From the NCBI GenBank assembly GCA_905221605.1, contig CAJNDS010002509.1, positions 1-64,000 on the forward strand: DNA of 64,000 nt. Reading direction: 5' to 3'. Source of the stretch: Symbiodinium natans. Taxonomy: Eukaryota; Sar; Dinophyceae; Suessiales; Symbiodiniaceae. The notes below the pieces were generated by a model that saw only the letters and a list, made by a program, of their open reading frames with translations, did not search any database and was not told the DNA's origin. Positions 44,501 through 58,400 of the stretch are shown one piece after another. The stretch's first letter is position 1. Each line of letters opens with the position of its first letter. Made by a program: the position numbers and the translations under genes.

Positions 44501-47500
44501 AGACTTATGCACTCATGACATCATAATTCTGTCCACAGCCCTAATCCCTAGAACCCCCTAAAGCCCCTAAAACCCCTGTAAAGCTCTGAGCCCTAAACCC
44601 CCAAAACCCCTGAACTCCTAAGCCCAAACAAAACCTAAAGCTACCCTAAACCCTACACCCTAAACCCTAAACCCCTAAAACCCCTGAACTCCTAAGCCCA
44701 AACAAAACCTAAAGCTACCCTAACCCTACACCCTAAACCCTAAACCCCTAAAGCCCCTGAATTCCTAAGCCCAAACAAAACCTAAAGCTACCCTAAACCC
44801 TCCACCCTAAACCCTAAACCCCTAATTAAAACTTCCCTAAACCCCTAGTAGTTCGAGGTCGACATGAAACCCTCAACCCTACATCCTAAACCCTAAGCCC
44901 CCAATAAAAACTACCCTAAACCCTACACCCCTAAACACACCCATAAAGCCCCTAAAGCCCTTAAAACCCTAGAAACCCCTGAAACCCTAGAAACCCTAAA
45001 CCCTAAACCCTAAACCCTAAACCCTAAACCCTAAACCCTAAACCCTAAACCCTAAACCCTAAACCCTAAACCCTAAACCCCAAACCCTAAACCCTACCCC
45101 GAACAAACCTTGAGCTCCGCATGCCAGGCCATGCTCAACAGCTTCGACTTCGAGTCGGTGGCCCGCGAGGCCCGGGCTCTTTCCCTTGAGGTAACCCTAA
45201 ACCCTAAACCCTAAACCCTAAACCCTAAACCCTAAACCCTGAACCCTGAACCCTAAACCCTAAACCCTAAACCCTTGATTGTTTCCGGGGCTTTGGTGTC
45301 ATTTTGTCACAAATCTTTGGCCCGCAGAGCTCCTCGAAGTACAGGGTACTGGCTTTGGGGAGTCGGTCTGTGCAGGGCCTCTAGACAAAGGCTGAGGGGT
45401 TTCTTCTAGGCCTTAAGAGGAGCAACCCCTAGACGATAAACCCTAAACCCTAAACCCTAAACCTTAAACCCTAAACCCGAAACCAGAAACCAAAAACAGG
45501 TCTCCGAAGCATCCCTTTAATCCCTTTAGTCTACTTTAGGGTGTGGGGTACGGATGCACCCCTGAAGCCCTGGAGCCCTTGAACTGAAGCAAAAACCTAA
45601 GTCAGTAGACCTAAACCCTAAACCCTAAACCCTAAACCCTAAACCCTAAACCCTAAACTTCTCAAACCTGAAGCCCCAAGGCGGGTCACTTCCAGTTGTG
45701 TGTGACAAGGTTCACCAGCGGGCACTTGGGTCGCTTAGGTAACTTGGGGTCGATAGGGTTTAGGGTTTAGGGTTTAGGGTTTAGGGTTTAGGGACACACT
45801 TGGAACCTTCGTGTCACTTGGCTCGTTGGTAGCACTTGGGCCACTTGAACACTTGGGTGACTTTGAACACGGAGCACTTGGAGCACACTTCGGTCGCTTG
45901 GAGAGGGTTTAGGGTTTAGGGTTTAGGGTTTAGGGTTTAGGGTTTAGGGTTTAGGGTTTAGGGCTTACTTGAAACACTTGGAGCACTTCTGGGGGGCACT
46001 GGCAGACTGGCGCTGGGGACACCAGATGCCTCGGACACGTGGGACACTTACACTTGGGTCACTTCCAGGGGCATGGCACGGGGCCCTAAACCCTAAACCC
46101 TAAACCCTAAACCCTAAACCCTAAACCCTAAACCCTAAACCCTAAACCCTAAACCCTAAACCCTAAACCCTAAACCCGACCATCGCTTGGGACGTTGGGG
46201 TCACTTGGGTCACTTGTGTCACTTGGGGCACTTGGCTCACACGGAACACTGGCGAGAAGGGATGCCCTTCCGTCACCAAAAATTAACTTGTGCCATGGAG
46301 CTGAAAAGAACGCATGAGTCTCTTGCAACATTGGGTCACCACGGGAGGCACTTGGAGCACACGCTTGGGACGCTTAGAGCACTTGGGAGCACTGGCGCTG
46401 GGGACGCCTCATTCGCTTGGTCGCTTGGGGCTCTTGTGTCACCTGGATCCACTTGGCACTGTTTCACTTGGGGTACTTGGCACACTTGGCTCGCAGCACT
46501 TGGGATGCATCAAGGGGCCTCTCACACACTTGCTAGGGCCAGGGTCATGGGCTGAGAGGCCTGTTACGAATCAAATTTCGTGTACCCTGTCCCAGCCTCC
46601 AACACCCTTCCAGGCTTGTTTTGGTGTTTCCCGAGCCTTTTGCAGCTTCCTTCAGGGTGTCTTTTGTGTAATCCTAAACCCTAAACCCTAAACCCTAAAC
46701 CCTAAGCCCTAAGCCCTAAGCCCTAAGCCCTAAGCCCTATGTTTGGGAGGCTGACGGTTTAGTGTGGCTGGCACTTGGGGGAAGGTGCGTCTGAGAGGGA
46801 TGGCGGTTTGTCAAGCCATCCTCTTTCATCATGAGCATCCCTAGACCTTACAAGGAGGGGCCCCTCTAGTTATAAGTAGAGGGTTTAGGGTTCAGGGTGT
46901 AGAGTTATAAGGACCTTAAATTGGGTTATAAGGATCCTAACTCAGGTTACAAGGCCCTTAACTATAGTTAGTTTGGCAAAGGGGCCCTCCCCAAGTTCAC
47001 CTCAATCCAGCCTGGCTGAGGGATTAAATTAGGGATGAGGATATGCTGTGGGTTTTGGTTTCGGCCGCGTTTTTGTCTCGCAGCCCTAAACCATGCCGCT
47101 GACATGCAGCACAGAGCCTTCTGTGCATGCTAGGGATACCCTGAATTAGTCCTACTACGCTTGTACCCAAAATGTGGCACCCAATTTACCACGAGGATAG
47201 GCAGGGTTCCCCCCAAAACTCCCGCCTTTGTTTGACTGACCCGGCATCATGTCGATTTCAGTCCATGTACACCTGCTGAGCGGCGCGAACGTGACGTTGG
47301 CAACGGAGCCAGAAGAGTCTGTCGCTAGCCTGTGCCAAAGATCCCAGGGCGCGCTTAGAGTAGGCAAGGGAAGGCTGTTGACAACCTCTGGAGATACGTT
47401 GGCCGGAGGTAAAGTCAAGCAAGCACGTTTGCGGACAGGTTTGCCTAATGTCCCATCGGAAAGGAGCATCTGCCTTTGCTGCTCTCCTGGGTGATGGATC

Positions 47501-50500
47501 TGTAGTGACTTGGGGCCATTCAAATTTGGGCGGCGACAGCAGTGCCGTACAAGAGCAGCTCAAGAACGTGCAGCAGGTGCAAGCCTCCAAAGGGGCGTTT
47601 GCAGCGATCCGGGCTGATGGATCTGTGGTGACCATGGGTGATGTTGAACACGGAGGCGACAGCAGTGGCGTACAAGAGCAGCTCAAGAACGTGCAGCAAG
47701 TGCAAGCTTCCGTATCGGCTTTTGCTGCAATCCGGGCTGATGGATCTGTGGTGACCTGGGGCAAGGAAGTCCTTGGTGGCGACAGCAGTGTCGTACAAAA
47801 GCACCTCAAGAACGTGCAGCAGGTGCAAGCTTCTGAAGGTGCTTTTGCCGCTATCCGGTCTGATGGATCTGTGGTGACGTGGGGCCATGCCTTGTTCGGC
47901 GGCGATAGCGGTGCTGTAGAAGAGCAGCTCAAGGACGTGCAGCAGGTCCAAGCTTCTCAAGCCGCTTTTGCCGCTATCCGGGCTGATGGATCTGTGGTGA
48001 GCTGGGGCAATGCTGTCGGTGGCGGCGACAGCCGTGCCGTAGAAGATCAGCTCAAGAATGTGCAGCAGGTGCAAGCTTCTTTATCAGCATTTGCTGCGAT
48101 CCGGGCTGATGGATCTGTGGTGACCTGGGGCTATGCAGGCTGGGGCGGTGACAGCAGTGCCGTACAAGAGCAGCTCAAGAACGTGCAACAGGTGCAAGCT
48201 TCTTCCTGTGCGTTTGCTGCGATTCGGGCTGACGGAACTGTCGTGACTTGGGGCCATGCCGGCCGGGGAGGCGACAGCAGTGCCGTACAAGAGCAGCTCA
48301 AAAATGTGCTTCAGGTGCAAGCTTCTTTATCAGCATTTGCTGCGATCCGGGCTGATGGATCTGTGGTGACGTGGGGCCATAGGCATTTCGGCGGCGATAG
48401 CAGTGACGTAGAAGATCAGCTTAAGAACGTTCAGCAGGTGCGAGCTTCTGTGTCGGCGTTTGCTGCGATCCGGGCTGATGGATCTGTGGTGACCTGGGGC
48501 GATGCACTTTTGGGCGGCGACAGCAGTGCCGTACAAGGGGAGCTCAAGAAAGTGCAGCAGGTGCAAGCTTCTGAGGGGGCGTTTGCTGCGATCCGGACTG
48601 GTGGATCTGTGGTGACCTGGGGCCATGTAGCCTGGGGTGGCGACAGCAGTGCCGCACAAGATCAGCTAAGGAGCATCGCAGATCCTCCAGCCTGAATTTG
48701 TAAGGTCCATGTGCCGACATAGTACGTACTTGCGCCTTAAAAGGGTTCCCACATCGTAGCTGTAGGGAAATACTATTTTGGTACATGGACCTTTAGGGAA
48801 TGTAGCCCTAAACCCTGTAAACCCTAAGCCCTAAACCCTAAACATCCCTAAACCCCAAACCCTAGTAGTTTAGGGTGAAAAGAAGCTTCCGAAGATATCG
48901 AAGAGCTTCAAGCCAGTCTCACTGCAGTCGGTGCCTTGAGAGCAACACAAACCCTGTTTCGCTACTTGGAAATATTTGTCGGTTTAGGGCTTAGGGTTTA
49001 GGGTTTAGGGTTTAGGGTTTAGGGTTGTTATTGTTTGTTCTGTTTGTTGTGTATTTTCTTTGTGTGTTTTTCTTGTCTCACACAGCATTTCTTGGCATGT
49101 TCCCCCTTATACTAACAGTCCTTAACAGGGATCAAAAATAGGGGGTACTCGATTCCCTATTATTAAGGACTGTTGGTATAGGGGGGAACATCGCAAAGGC
49201 ATTTTGGCTTCTTGCTTTTCTTTTTTCCCACCCTCAGTGTGGAGTTGTTAGATGTTAAGTCAACCGTGCTCGTCGCCTGCTCGCCTCCTCGCCTCCTCAA
49301 CACGGCCCCACGTTTTTTTCCTGGGAACCCTAAACCCTAAACCCTAAACCCTAAACCCTAAACCCTAAACCCTAAGTCCCGCAGAGAAACCCGCAGAGAA
49401 CTGCCCACTCGCAGAAACCGGAGAGCCCACCCCACTTGCCCACCCCCAGAGAAGTACGCAGAGAGCCCCTAAACCCGCTAAACCCTAAACCTGAACCCCT
49501 AAACCTTAAACCCTAAACCCTAACCCCTAAACCCTAAACCCTAAACCCTAAACCCTAAGCCCTAAACCCTAAACCCTAACCCCTAAACCCCAAAACCTGA
49601 AAGCTGCAGGCTAAGCCACCACAAAGCCTCAAGCCCTGAAACCTGAAAGGCCGACAGCCAAAACTAGGGGCTCAGGGCCTATAGGGCTTAGGGTTTATAG
49701 GGCTTATTAGGGCTTTGGGTTGAGGGTTTAGGGCTTCCAACCCCCTTTCCCCCCTAAAAACATCCCGCGCCCGGTAGGTCATGGAGCCACAGGCTTGGGG
49801 CTACTATTCCAGTGGAGGCACCTATGGTGCAAACCCTAAACCTTAAACCCTAAACCCTAAACCCTAAACCCTAAACCCTAAACCCTAAACAGTTTCCCTT
49901 CGTGCTTCCGGGACGGCTTCGTTGTCTCGGGGGTGCAGGTAGAGACTTTACATCAGGGGTTTCCCTACTACCTCTATACTACCCCCCCTAGGTTCGCCCC
50001 TTTCCATAACCTTGAGCCCTAAACCCCAAAATCCCGATGGGGGGGGGGGAACCTAGGGGGGGGCAGGGGGGGGCGCGGGGGGATGGTAGTAGCCCTGTAG
50101 CCCAAACCCTAAACCCTAAACCCTAAACCCTAAACCCTAAACCCTAAACCCCTAAACCCTAAAACTAGTATAGAGGGGGGGGGGGGGAAGTAGGGGAACC
50201 CATGATTACAGCCTTGGACTCGGGAGCTCATTCGGGTTGAAGGGCTCAGGGCTTGTCATTCTCGTCTTCGGGTTTTGGAGTTTAGGGTTTAGGGTTTAGG
50301 GTTTAGGGTTTAGGGCTACAAGCCCGACCTAAACCCTAAACCCTGAACCCCAAACCCCAAACCCTAAACCCCAAACCCTGGCCCTAAACCCCGTAGGGCG
50401 CGTGAGGGCGTGCGCCTCAGGGTCTCCCTGAAAATCCCCTATAACCCCTATAGGGGGCCCTCAGAAAAGGCCCTTTAGATCTAAAGGGCAGTTATATGGG

Positions 50501-52386
50501 CCCTTAGCACTTCTTTTCATGAATCACGGAAGAGAGAGAGGGCGGGGGGTATGGTCTTGTTCCGGCCTTATTCCAGCCTTAATTCCATCCTGAATCCTCA
50601 AAAAAAGGGCGAAATAAGGAGGAAATTGGACAAAATTAAGGGCAAAATGAGGACGGAGCCCGTTTTCTGTGAGAAGGTCCCAGGATTCCGGGGTCCGGGC
50701 AAGTGCGTTCGGCGTCCCGCACGCGGATTTGACTTTCCAAAACCCTATCCAGGCTTATTTCGCCTTTGAAAAACACGTAGGGTTTAGGGTTTAGGGTTTA
50801 GGGTTTAGGGTTTAGGGTTTAGGGTTTAGGGTTTAGGGTTTAGGGTTTAGGGTCCCCCTCACCACTGGGCTACCCTAAAACCTGAACTCTAATCCCCAAC
50901 CCTAAACCCTAAACCCCCAAAAGGGCCCAGTGGTGGCGTTGACCCCAAGTTGGCACTTGGCCAGACGCAAGATGCAACGGCATCAACACGAACTCCAATC
51001 TTAGGGGTTTAGGGTTTAGAGTTTAGGGGGTTAGGGTTTAGGGTCTAGGGTTTAGGGTTAACCCCAAACTTGGGGTAGCTACATGGTCCCTTAGTATGGT
51101 CCCTGAAAAGGGGACCCCTTGCCTATGAACCCTGTAACACCAAGGGGCCCATACTTCAGAACCCTTTGAAGGAGGTAAGGGACCACATTGAAGGATCCTA
51201 AACCTAAACCCTAAACCCTGAACCCCTAAACCCTCAACCCTAAACCCTAAACCCTCAACCCTAACCCCAAAACCCACATCCATCTCGGAGGCGATGATGA
51301 GATCACCTTGCGTGACAACCATCTTGCCTTCCAGAGGATCACCATGCGCCCGCGCATCCTTGTGACCTGTCAGGCTTTAGGGTTTAGGGTTCAGGGTTTA
51401 GGGTTCAGGGGTAGGGCATTAAGCTTCTTTTTTAAGGTGCTTGGGTATTGGTTGGGGCGGAGGGTGACAGCAACATGCAACAACGAAACCTCCTTATGTT
51501 CGTGTCATAACCCTAACCCCCCAAGAAGGTATTTAAAGAAGCGCAGTGTACATGCACGAAAAGGAAGATACCACTGCTTACGCTATGTAGCCCGCAATCC
51601 AACAGAGCCCTACACCGTACTCGTCAGTTTGAATAGGGTTTAGGGATTAGGGAATACATAGGTCTCAGAGCTTTAGGGTACAGGGTTTGGGCGAAGTTCT
51701 GTGGACCGAACTAGACGCGTCGAGGTTCAGGGGTTTCGGATTGAGGGCTTAGGGTTTCAGGCTTGGGGCTCAGCGGTTTTCAGGGTTTACGGGTTTTCGG
51801 GTTTAGGGTTTAGGGTTTAGGGTTTAGGGTTTAGGGTTTAGGGTTTAGGGGTGCAGCGTTTAGAGGGGCTTAGGGGTTTACAGGTCCAGGGGCTTTGGGG
51901 GCCTTTCCTGCGAGGGAGGGCTCATGTCTTGGGGCCGGGAACCCTAAACCCTAAACCCTAAACCCTAAACCCTAAACCCTAAACCCTAAACCCCTAAACC
52001 CCTAAACCCCTAAACCCCTAAACCCCTAAACCCCTAAACCCCTAAACCCTAAACCCTAAACCCCTAAACCCCTAAACCCTAAACCCGAAACCCCTATACC
52101 CTATACCCTATACCCCTAAACCCTAAACCCTAAACCCTAAACCCTAAACTCTAAACCCTAAACCCTAAACCCTAAACCCTAAACCCTAAGCCCAACCCTA
52201 CTGCAAAGAGGTACCCACCAGGGCACCCAGATGACTCAAGAACATGTCATGCTGACTTCTTGTCAAGGGACGAAAGGAGGGACCCTTATAAGGGACCAAA
52301 GGAGGTCTTAAGGGGTTATCTAGGGGCTACCTAGGTATATAGGGACTATAGAAGGTGTGTATACATAAATAAATAAATAAATATGA

Positions 52387-52419
<33 letters not shown>

Positions 52420-55400
52420 GGGGTCATATATTACCCCTAAACCCTACACCCATATAGGGACTGGATGTAGGGTCCCTTCTGGGGGTCCCTCCCTATGCGC
52501 CGTAGTTCTTGAGGTTAACGTCAGGGAGATCGATATGACGACGCCTCCTGTCTCAGCTTAGGGCGTACAGGGCTTAGGGTTTTGGGTTTTGGGTTTTGGG
52601 TTTATAAGGTTCATAGGTGTTCTACAGTTTGGCAGTCCGGGCTGGGAAATGGCGGTGCCTACGGTAGTGCTGTGGTTTGAGTTTGCGACGCAGGGCTTAG
52701 GGTTTTAGGGTGTAAGGTGGTGCGGGGGGTCTTGTGGTTTGTGGCGTGGGTTTCAGGCTCTCGGGTCTAGGATTTGCGGCGTGCTGCTTGAGGAGGAGCC
52801 GTTGTTGAGTGTTAAAGCCTAAGAACCCTGTGCCGAGGGCGTGCAATCGGAACAGCAGTAGTTGAAAGTTAAAGGCAATGCGCTCTTGAATACTCGTAAG
52901 AAGAAAACCCTAAACCCTAAACCCTAAACCCTAAACCCTAAACCCTAAACCCGTGCCAAGCAATCGGCATCTTCGCTGGCTCATGCTTCGGCTCACGTCG
53001 AAGATCTGCTGGTTTCACAGCCGTGGCTTTTGAAGTGCTCGTTGTAGCTTCGGGATCAGGGTTCAGGGTTTAGGTTCTAGGGTTTAAGGGTTAAGGGTTA
53101 AGGGTTAGGGGTTTAAGGGTTTAAGGGTGTAATTGAGGGTTTTGAGGGTTTTGAGGGTTTTGAGAGTTTTAGGGGATGTGAGGTGACATTTGAAAGCTTG
53201 AGGTTTCCAAGCGTCCAGGGCCCAGGGGTGGGCCCGGCGGGCGACCGAGGCGGCATCATGTCGATTTCAGTCCATGTGCACGTCCTGAGTGGCAGGAGCG
53301 TGACTTTGGCAACGGAGCCGGAAGAGTCGGTCACCAGCTTGTGCCAACGAGCCCAGGGGGCTCTGAGAGTTGGCATGGGAAGGCTGCTGACAAGCTCTGG
53401 ACATACGCTGGGCGGAGGTACAGTCAAGCAAGCAGGTTTACAAGACAACGACGTGCTGTCCCTGCATGTGGGACAGGTTCGAATTAATTCTCCAAAGTCG
53501 ATTTCATGGAAAAGGTTTCACAGCTCCCAGTCACGGTCCCAGTCTGATGCCTTTGCTGCACTCCTGGGTGACGGATCTGTAGTGACGTGGGGCCATGCAC
53601 GCTGGGGCGGCGACAGCAGTGCCGTAGAAGAGCAGCTCAAGAACGTGCAGCAGGTGCAAGCTTCAATTGGGGCGTTTGCTGCGATCCGGGCTGATGGATC
53701 TGTGGTGGTCTGGGGCGAAGTTGGCCGGGGCGGCGACAGCAGTGCCGTACAGGAGCAGCTCAAGAACGTGCAGCAGGTGCAATCTTCTTTTGGAGCGTTT
53801 GCTGCGATCCGGGCTGACGGATCTGTGGTGATCTGGGGCAATGCAGGCTGGGGCGGTGACAGCAGTGCCGTACAAGAGCAGCTCAAGAACGTGCAGCAGG
53901 TGCAAGCATCTTCTAGTGCGTTTGCTGCGATTCGGGCTGACGGATCTGTCGTGACTTGGGGCGATGCCGGCCGGGGGGGCGACAGCAGTGCCGTACAAGA
54001 GCAGCTCAAACATGTGCAGCAGGTGCAAGCTTCTGAATGGGCGTTTGCTGCAATCCGGGCTGACGGATCTGTGGTCACCTGGGGCGAAGTTGGCCGGGGC
54101 GGCGACAGCAGTGCCGTACAAGAGCAGCTCAAGAGCGTGCAGCAGGTGAAAGCTTCTTTCGGGGCGTTTGCTGCGATCCGGGCTGATGGATCTGTGGTGA
54201 CCTGGGGCTATGCAGGCTGGGGCGGTGACAGCAGTTCCGTACAAGAGCAGCTCAAGAACGTGCAGCAGGTGCAAGCATCTTCTAGTGCGTTTGCTGCGAT
54301 TCGGGCTGACGGATCTGTCGTGACTTGGGGCGATGCCGGCCGGGGGGGCGACAGCAGTGCCGTACAAGAGCAGCTCAAAAATGTGCAGCAGGTGCAAGCT
54401 TCCTTCGAGGCATTTGCTGCGATCCGGGCTGACGGATCTGTGGTTACCTGGGGCGAAGTTGGCCGGGGCGGCGACAGCAGTGCCGTACAAGAGCAGCTCA
54501 AGAACGTGCAGCAGGTGCAATCTTCTTTTCGGGCGTTTGCTGCGATCCGGGCTGACGGATCTGTGGTTACCTGGGGCTATGCAGGCTGGGGCGGTGACAG
54601 CAGTGCCGTACAAGACCAGCTCAAGAACGTGCAGCAGGTGCAAGCTTCTGAGCGGGCGTTTGCTGCTATCTTGGCTGATGGATCTGTGGTGACGTGGGGT
54701 TGTGCTGATGACGGCGGCGACAGCAGTGCTGCACAAAATCAGCTGAGGAGTATCTCAGAGCCTCTATCCTGAACGTACTCGTAGCTGCTTAGGTTTAGTC
54801 GAAGTTTGTGAAGGAACCGAAATCGGCCGCTATTCCCAAAACCCTGCTGATCACCATCCCTCCCCATGTTTGCTCAATTACTCAGAGCCAGCGTCAACGC
54901 CAGCTGAACCCTAAACAGGCCTCAAACCTTAAACATCCCTAAGCCCTAACCCCTTAAGCCTTAACCCTAAACATCCCTAAACCCTGAAACCCTTCTTGGA
55001 CCAATTTCAGGATGATCCCAGGAGAGACGCAGGAACAAAAGCTTCGCAAGATCTTTCAGGTTTAGGGCTTAGGGTGTAGGTTTACGGTGTTCAACAGCCA
55101 CTTCATTGAGGGCAATCTCTGAGGTTGCCTACTAAGACCCAGTATTTATCCTTTTTCCCTTTCTTGATGTTTTTTGGCTTCCATACGAGCCCTAAACCAT
55201 AAAGTTCAGGCCTAAAGTCTACCTTTTTGTTGTAAGCAGGCTGGTTCTAGCCCTTCGTCCTCAGGCATTGAGACCCTTGGGTCACGAGTTTCAGATATTC
55301 GCAAAGTAAAACCAAGACTTTAGGCCTTAAACCCGAAGTAGCTCTAAACTCTAAACCCTAAAGCCCACAGTCCTTCTGCTTTCGGCAAAGAGGCTGACCC

Positions 55401-58400
55401 TGTTTATGGCCCGCATTGGGTCTCGTCTTTGTTGTGTTCATTACAGTTTCAGGTACACAATAGCCTAAAAACTCTGTACCTGTTGTTTGAACCCTAAACC
55501 CTAGACCCATTTTTGAACTCCGGGCCCCGTTCAGGGTAAAGGTGGTATCCAGGGCTCCCCTAAACCCTAAACCCTAAACCTAGGGTTTAGGGTTTAGGGT
55601 TTAGGGTTTAGGGTTTAGGGTTTAGGGTTTAGGGCTTAGGGTTTAGGGTTCAGGGTTCAGGGTTCAGGGTTCAGGGTTTAGGCTTGATCACGAAGCCCTA
55701 AACCTTTCTTTCATTCAATTAAAGAGAGCTCTATGGTTCCTGAATATGGTCCCTTGCCTCCTTTAAAAGGTTCTGAAGTATGGATTGTCTTGAATATTTC
55801 AGGGGTATATAAGGGCCCCCTTATACGTGCCCATACTCAGGGACCATGTAACTACCCTAAGATAGGGATTAGCCCTAAACCCGAAACCCGAACCCTAAAC
55901 TCTAAGCCCTAAACCCCAAACCCTAAACCCGAAACCCTAAACCCTAAACCCGAAACCCTAAACCCCTTTCAGCTTTTTGGGGCCTGAGTTCTTAAGTTTT
56001 CGGCTCCAGGGCGTCTCCGGATCGCTTCCTTTCCTGCAACCGCCTAGCAAAACCACATTGTGCCCTCAGAACCCTCAACCCTAAACCCTAAACCCTAGAC
56101 CCTAAACCCTTTTTAGGAACCCTGACCCTTATAAACCCTGGACCCTAAACCCTATTTTTTTGCTTACAGGGTTTAGAAGGGTCCTGTTTAGGAATATCTT
56201 TTCGAAGGGAGCCATAGGCCCCAAATGACCAGTTGCCAGCCTAAAGCCTTTTGTGTGGCGTTTTTTTTGTGTGCTGTTTTGGGTTTAGGGTTTGAGGTTT
56301 GGGGTTTTGGGTTTTGGGGGTTTTGAGTTTAGGGTTGAGGGGCTGCCAAGTACCTGCTTTCCCTTCCCTACCTTACCCTTTGTAGAGTGTAAATAGAGTG
56401 TTCACAATTTGTAGAGTGTTGGTGCTTAGAGGGTTTAGGTACCCAAGATACTAGCCGCTAGAACACCCTGCATTTCAGAGCTTAAAACCCTGAGTCTGGA
56501 GGATGCGGTTTTGAAGTTTTGCAGGGTTGTAGCATCTGAAGATGGCTGAAGTGTATATGGTTTAATCACATCCCCCTTGCAATTAAAAAAACAAAAAAAC
56601 GCTTTCCGGAAAGTCCTGCCGAAACCGACCCGCCTCTTAAACCGTCTTCCGAACTAGGGGGTGGGTTCAGGGCCTCAAACACCTGCAAGGCAATCTAAAC
56701 CGTATCCCAGAAGATGGCATATGGATAAAAACACCCCCCCTAATATTATTAAAAACACACACTTCCAGTTTCTATTGCAGGGGGGGGGGGGGCTTTAGTG
56801 ATAGGGAGATGGGATTATAGGGTTTAGGTTTTTAGGGTTGTTGTGTCTGGGTTCAGGAGATTACAGGCGATGCTATTTCGGGAACGCGCCAAGGATCACC
56901 CTAAACCCTATAAGCCCTAAACCCCGAACCCCAAACCCGAAACCCGAAACCCCAAACCCTAAACCCCAAACCCTAAACCCCAAACCCCAAACCCTAAACC
57001 CCAAACCCTAAACCCCAAACCCTAAACCCTAAACCCGAAGGAAGATCTTGGGGGTTCCAGCCTCCCTTCCGCTCTACTTCACCGCTACCGCGCTCGCCAA
57101 GCTCGCGCACCAGGCGCAGAGTCGGCGCTGGGTTCTTGGTACTAGGGTTTAGGGTTTAGGGTTTAGGGTTTAGGGTTTAGGGTTAGGGTTTAGTGCTACC
57201 ACTATTTGCTTGAGATCCACCCCCAAACATAAACGATAATAATCCCTATGTGGCCCGTATAAGGAAGAATATTTCAATTTTGGTGAGTTTCTTAAGCAAT
57301 TGGTAGTTTAGAGTTGAGGACTGTTGGGGTTTTTCATTTTAGGGCTTTGGGTTTGGGATGTTCTCAAGCAGCGATGCTCCTCGACCTAGACCGTCCAAGC
57401 AGGTTCTTCCTGGCGTAGCTAGGATTTAGGGTGTAAAGTGCATGCAGAAATCGGTGATGGGGCCGGAAGTTGCAGATTCTGTGCCGCATACAGTTTCGCA
57501 GTCGTCGACCCGTCTGCAAATAGGGCCCTTTTGGGGTTAGGTGCCGTACTCTTTTAGGAGACCCCAAAAGAGAACCTACCAGAGAACAAAGCATGTGCTG
57601 CAGACTTCGTAAACAGCCATGGTCCATGGTTGTGCCCTGCAGCCTCAGGTCTGTAGAATGTATGCTAAACCCTAAACCCTAAACCCTAAACTCGGAACCC
57701 TAAACCCTAAACCCTAAACTCGAACTCGGAACTCTAGAATCCCTGAACCTTATCTAGAGCCCACAGTCGGCCCTTCTTCCGTTTGTTTAGGGCTTGGGTT
57801 CCCTTAGAACCCCCTTGAAGCCAGAAAGGGGGCACCCTTTCTGTTCCTAGGTTACTCCTCTGGGTCACCCTGAACCCTAAACCCTAAACTCCTAAACCCC
57901 TAAACTCCTAAACCCTAAAACCTAAACACTTTTAGAGACTCGAGATTCTCCCAAGCCCTCCTTGCCGCAGGAAGGCGAGCTGGCCATCGTGAAGGACTGA
58001 CATCCCATATTGAGACAACCCTTTAGGGTTTTGGGTTTAGGGCTAGGGTTTAGGGTTCGGGGTTTAGGGTTTAGGGCTAGGGTTTAGGGTTCGGGGTTTG
58101 GGGTTTGGGGTTTAGGGTTTAAGGCTCGGTTTTGGTCTGGGCTGTTCAGGGTCTTGGACCACGACCCTCGGGCCTAGGGGTCCATGTACCTCATGATTAT
58201 ATACTTGGGCCCCAAAGTCCTTATATAACGAGTACTTTAAGGCCCAAGTATTCCCGATTTAGGTACATGGACCTTTATGGTGAGGCTCTTATTTGTTGTT
58301 CCTTTTGTTCGACAGCCTTCGAACTTTACATGTCCTGCGTGGCCTTTTGGTGTTGGCACTACCTGCCAGGCCGCCAAGAAGGCGGGCGTGCCGTACATGC

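Noticed and set aside
49190-49215. Second spliced-leader-like match (GCATTTTGGCTTCTTG)
   Set aside because: Only about 10 contiguous bases match and no coding sequence follows.
53663-54736. 357-codon - strand frame opposite the RCC1-repeat gene (and similar ones at 47258-48659)
   Set aside because: Shadow of a repeat whose unit (123 bp) is a multiple of three; the + strand shows recognisable RCC1-like repeats and a ubiquitin-like domain.
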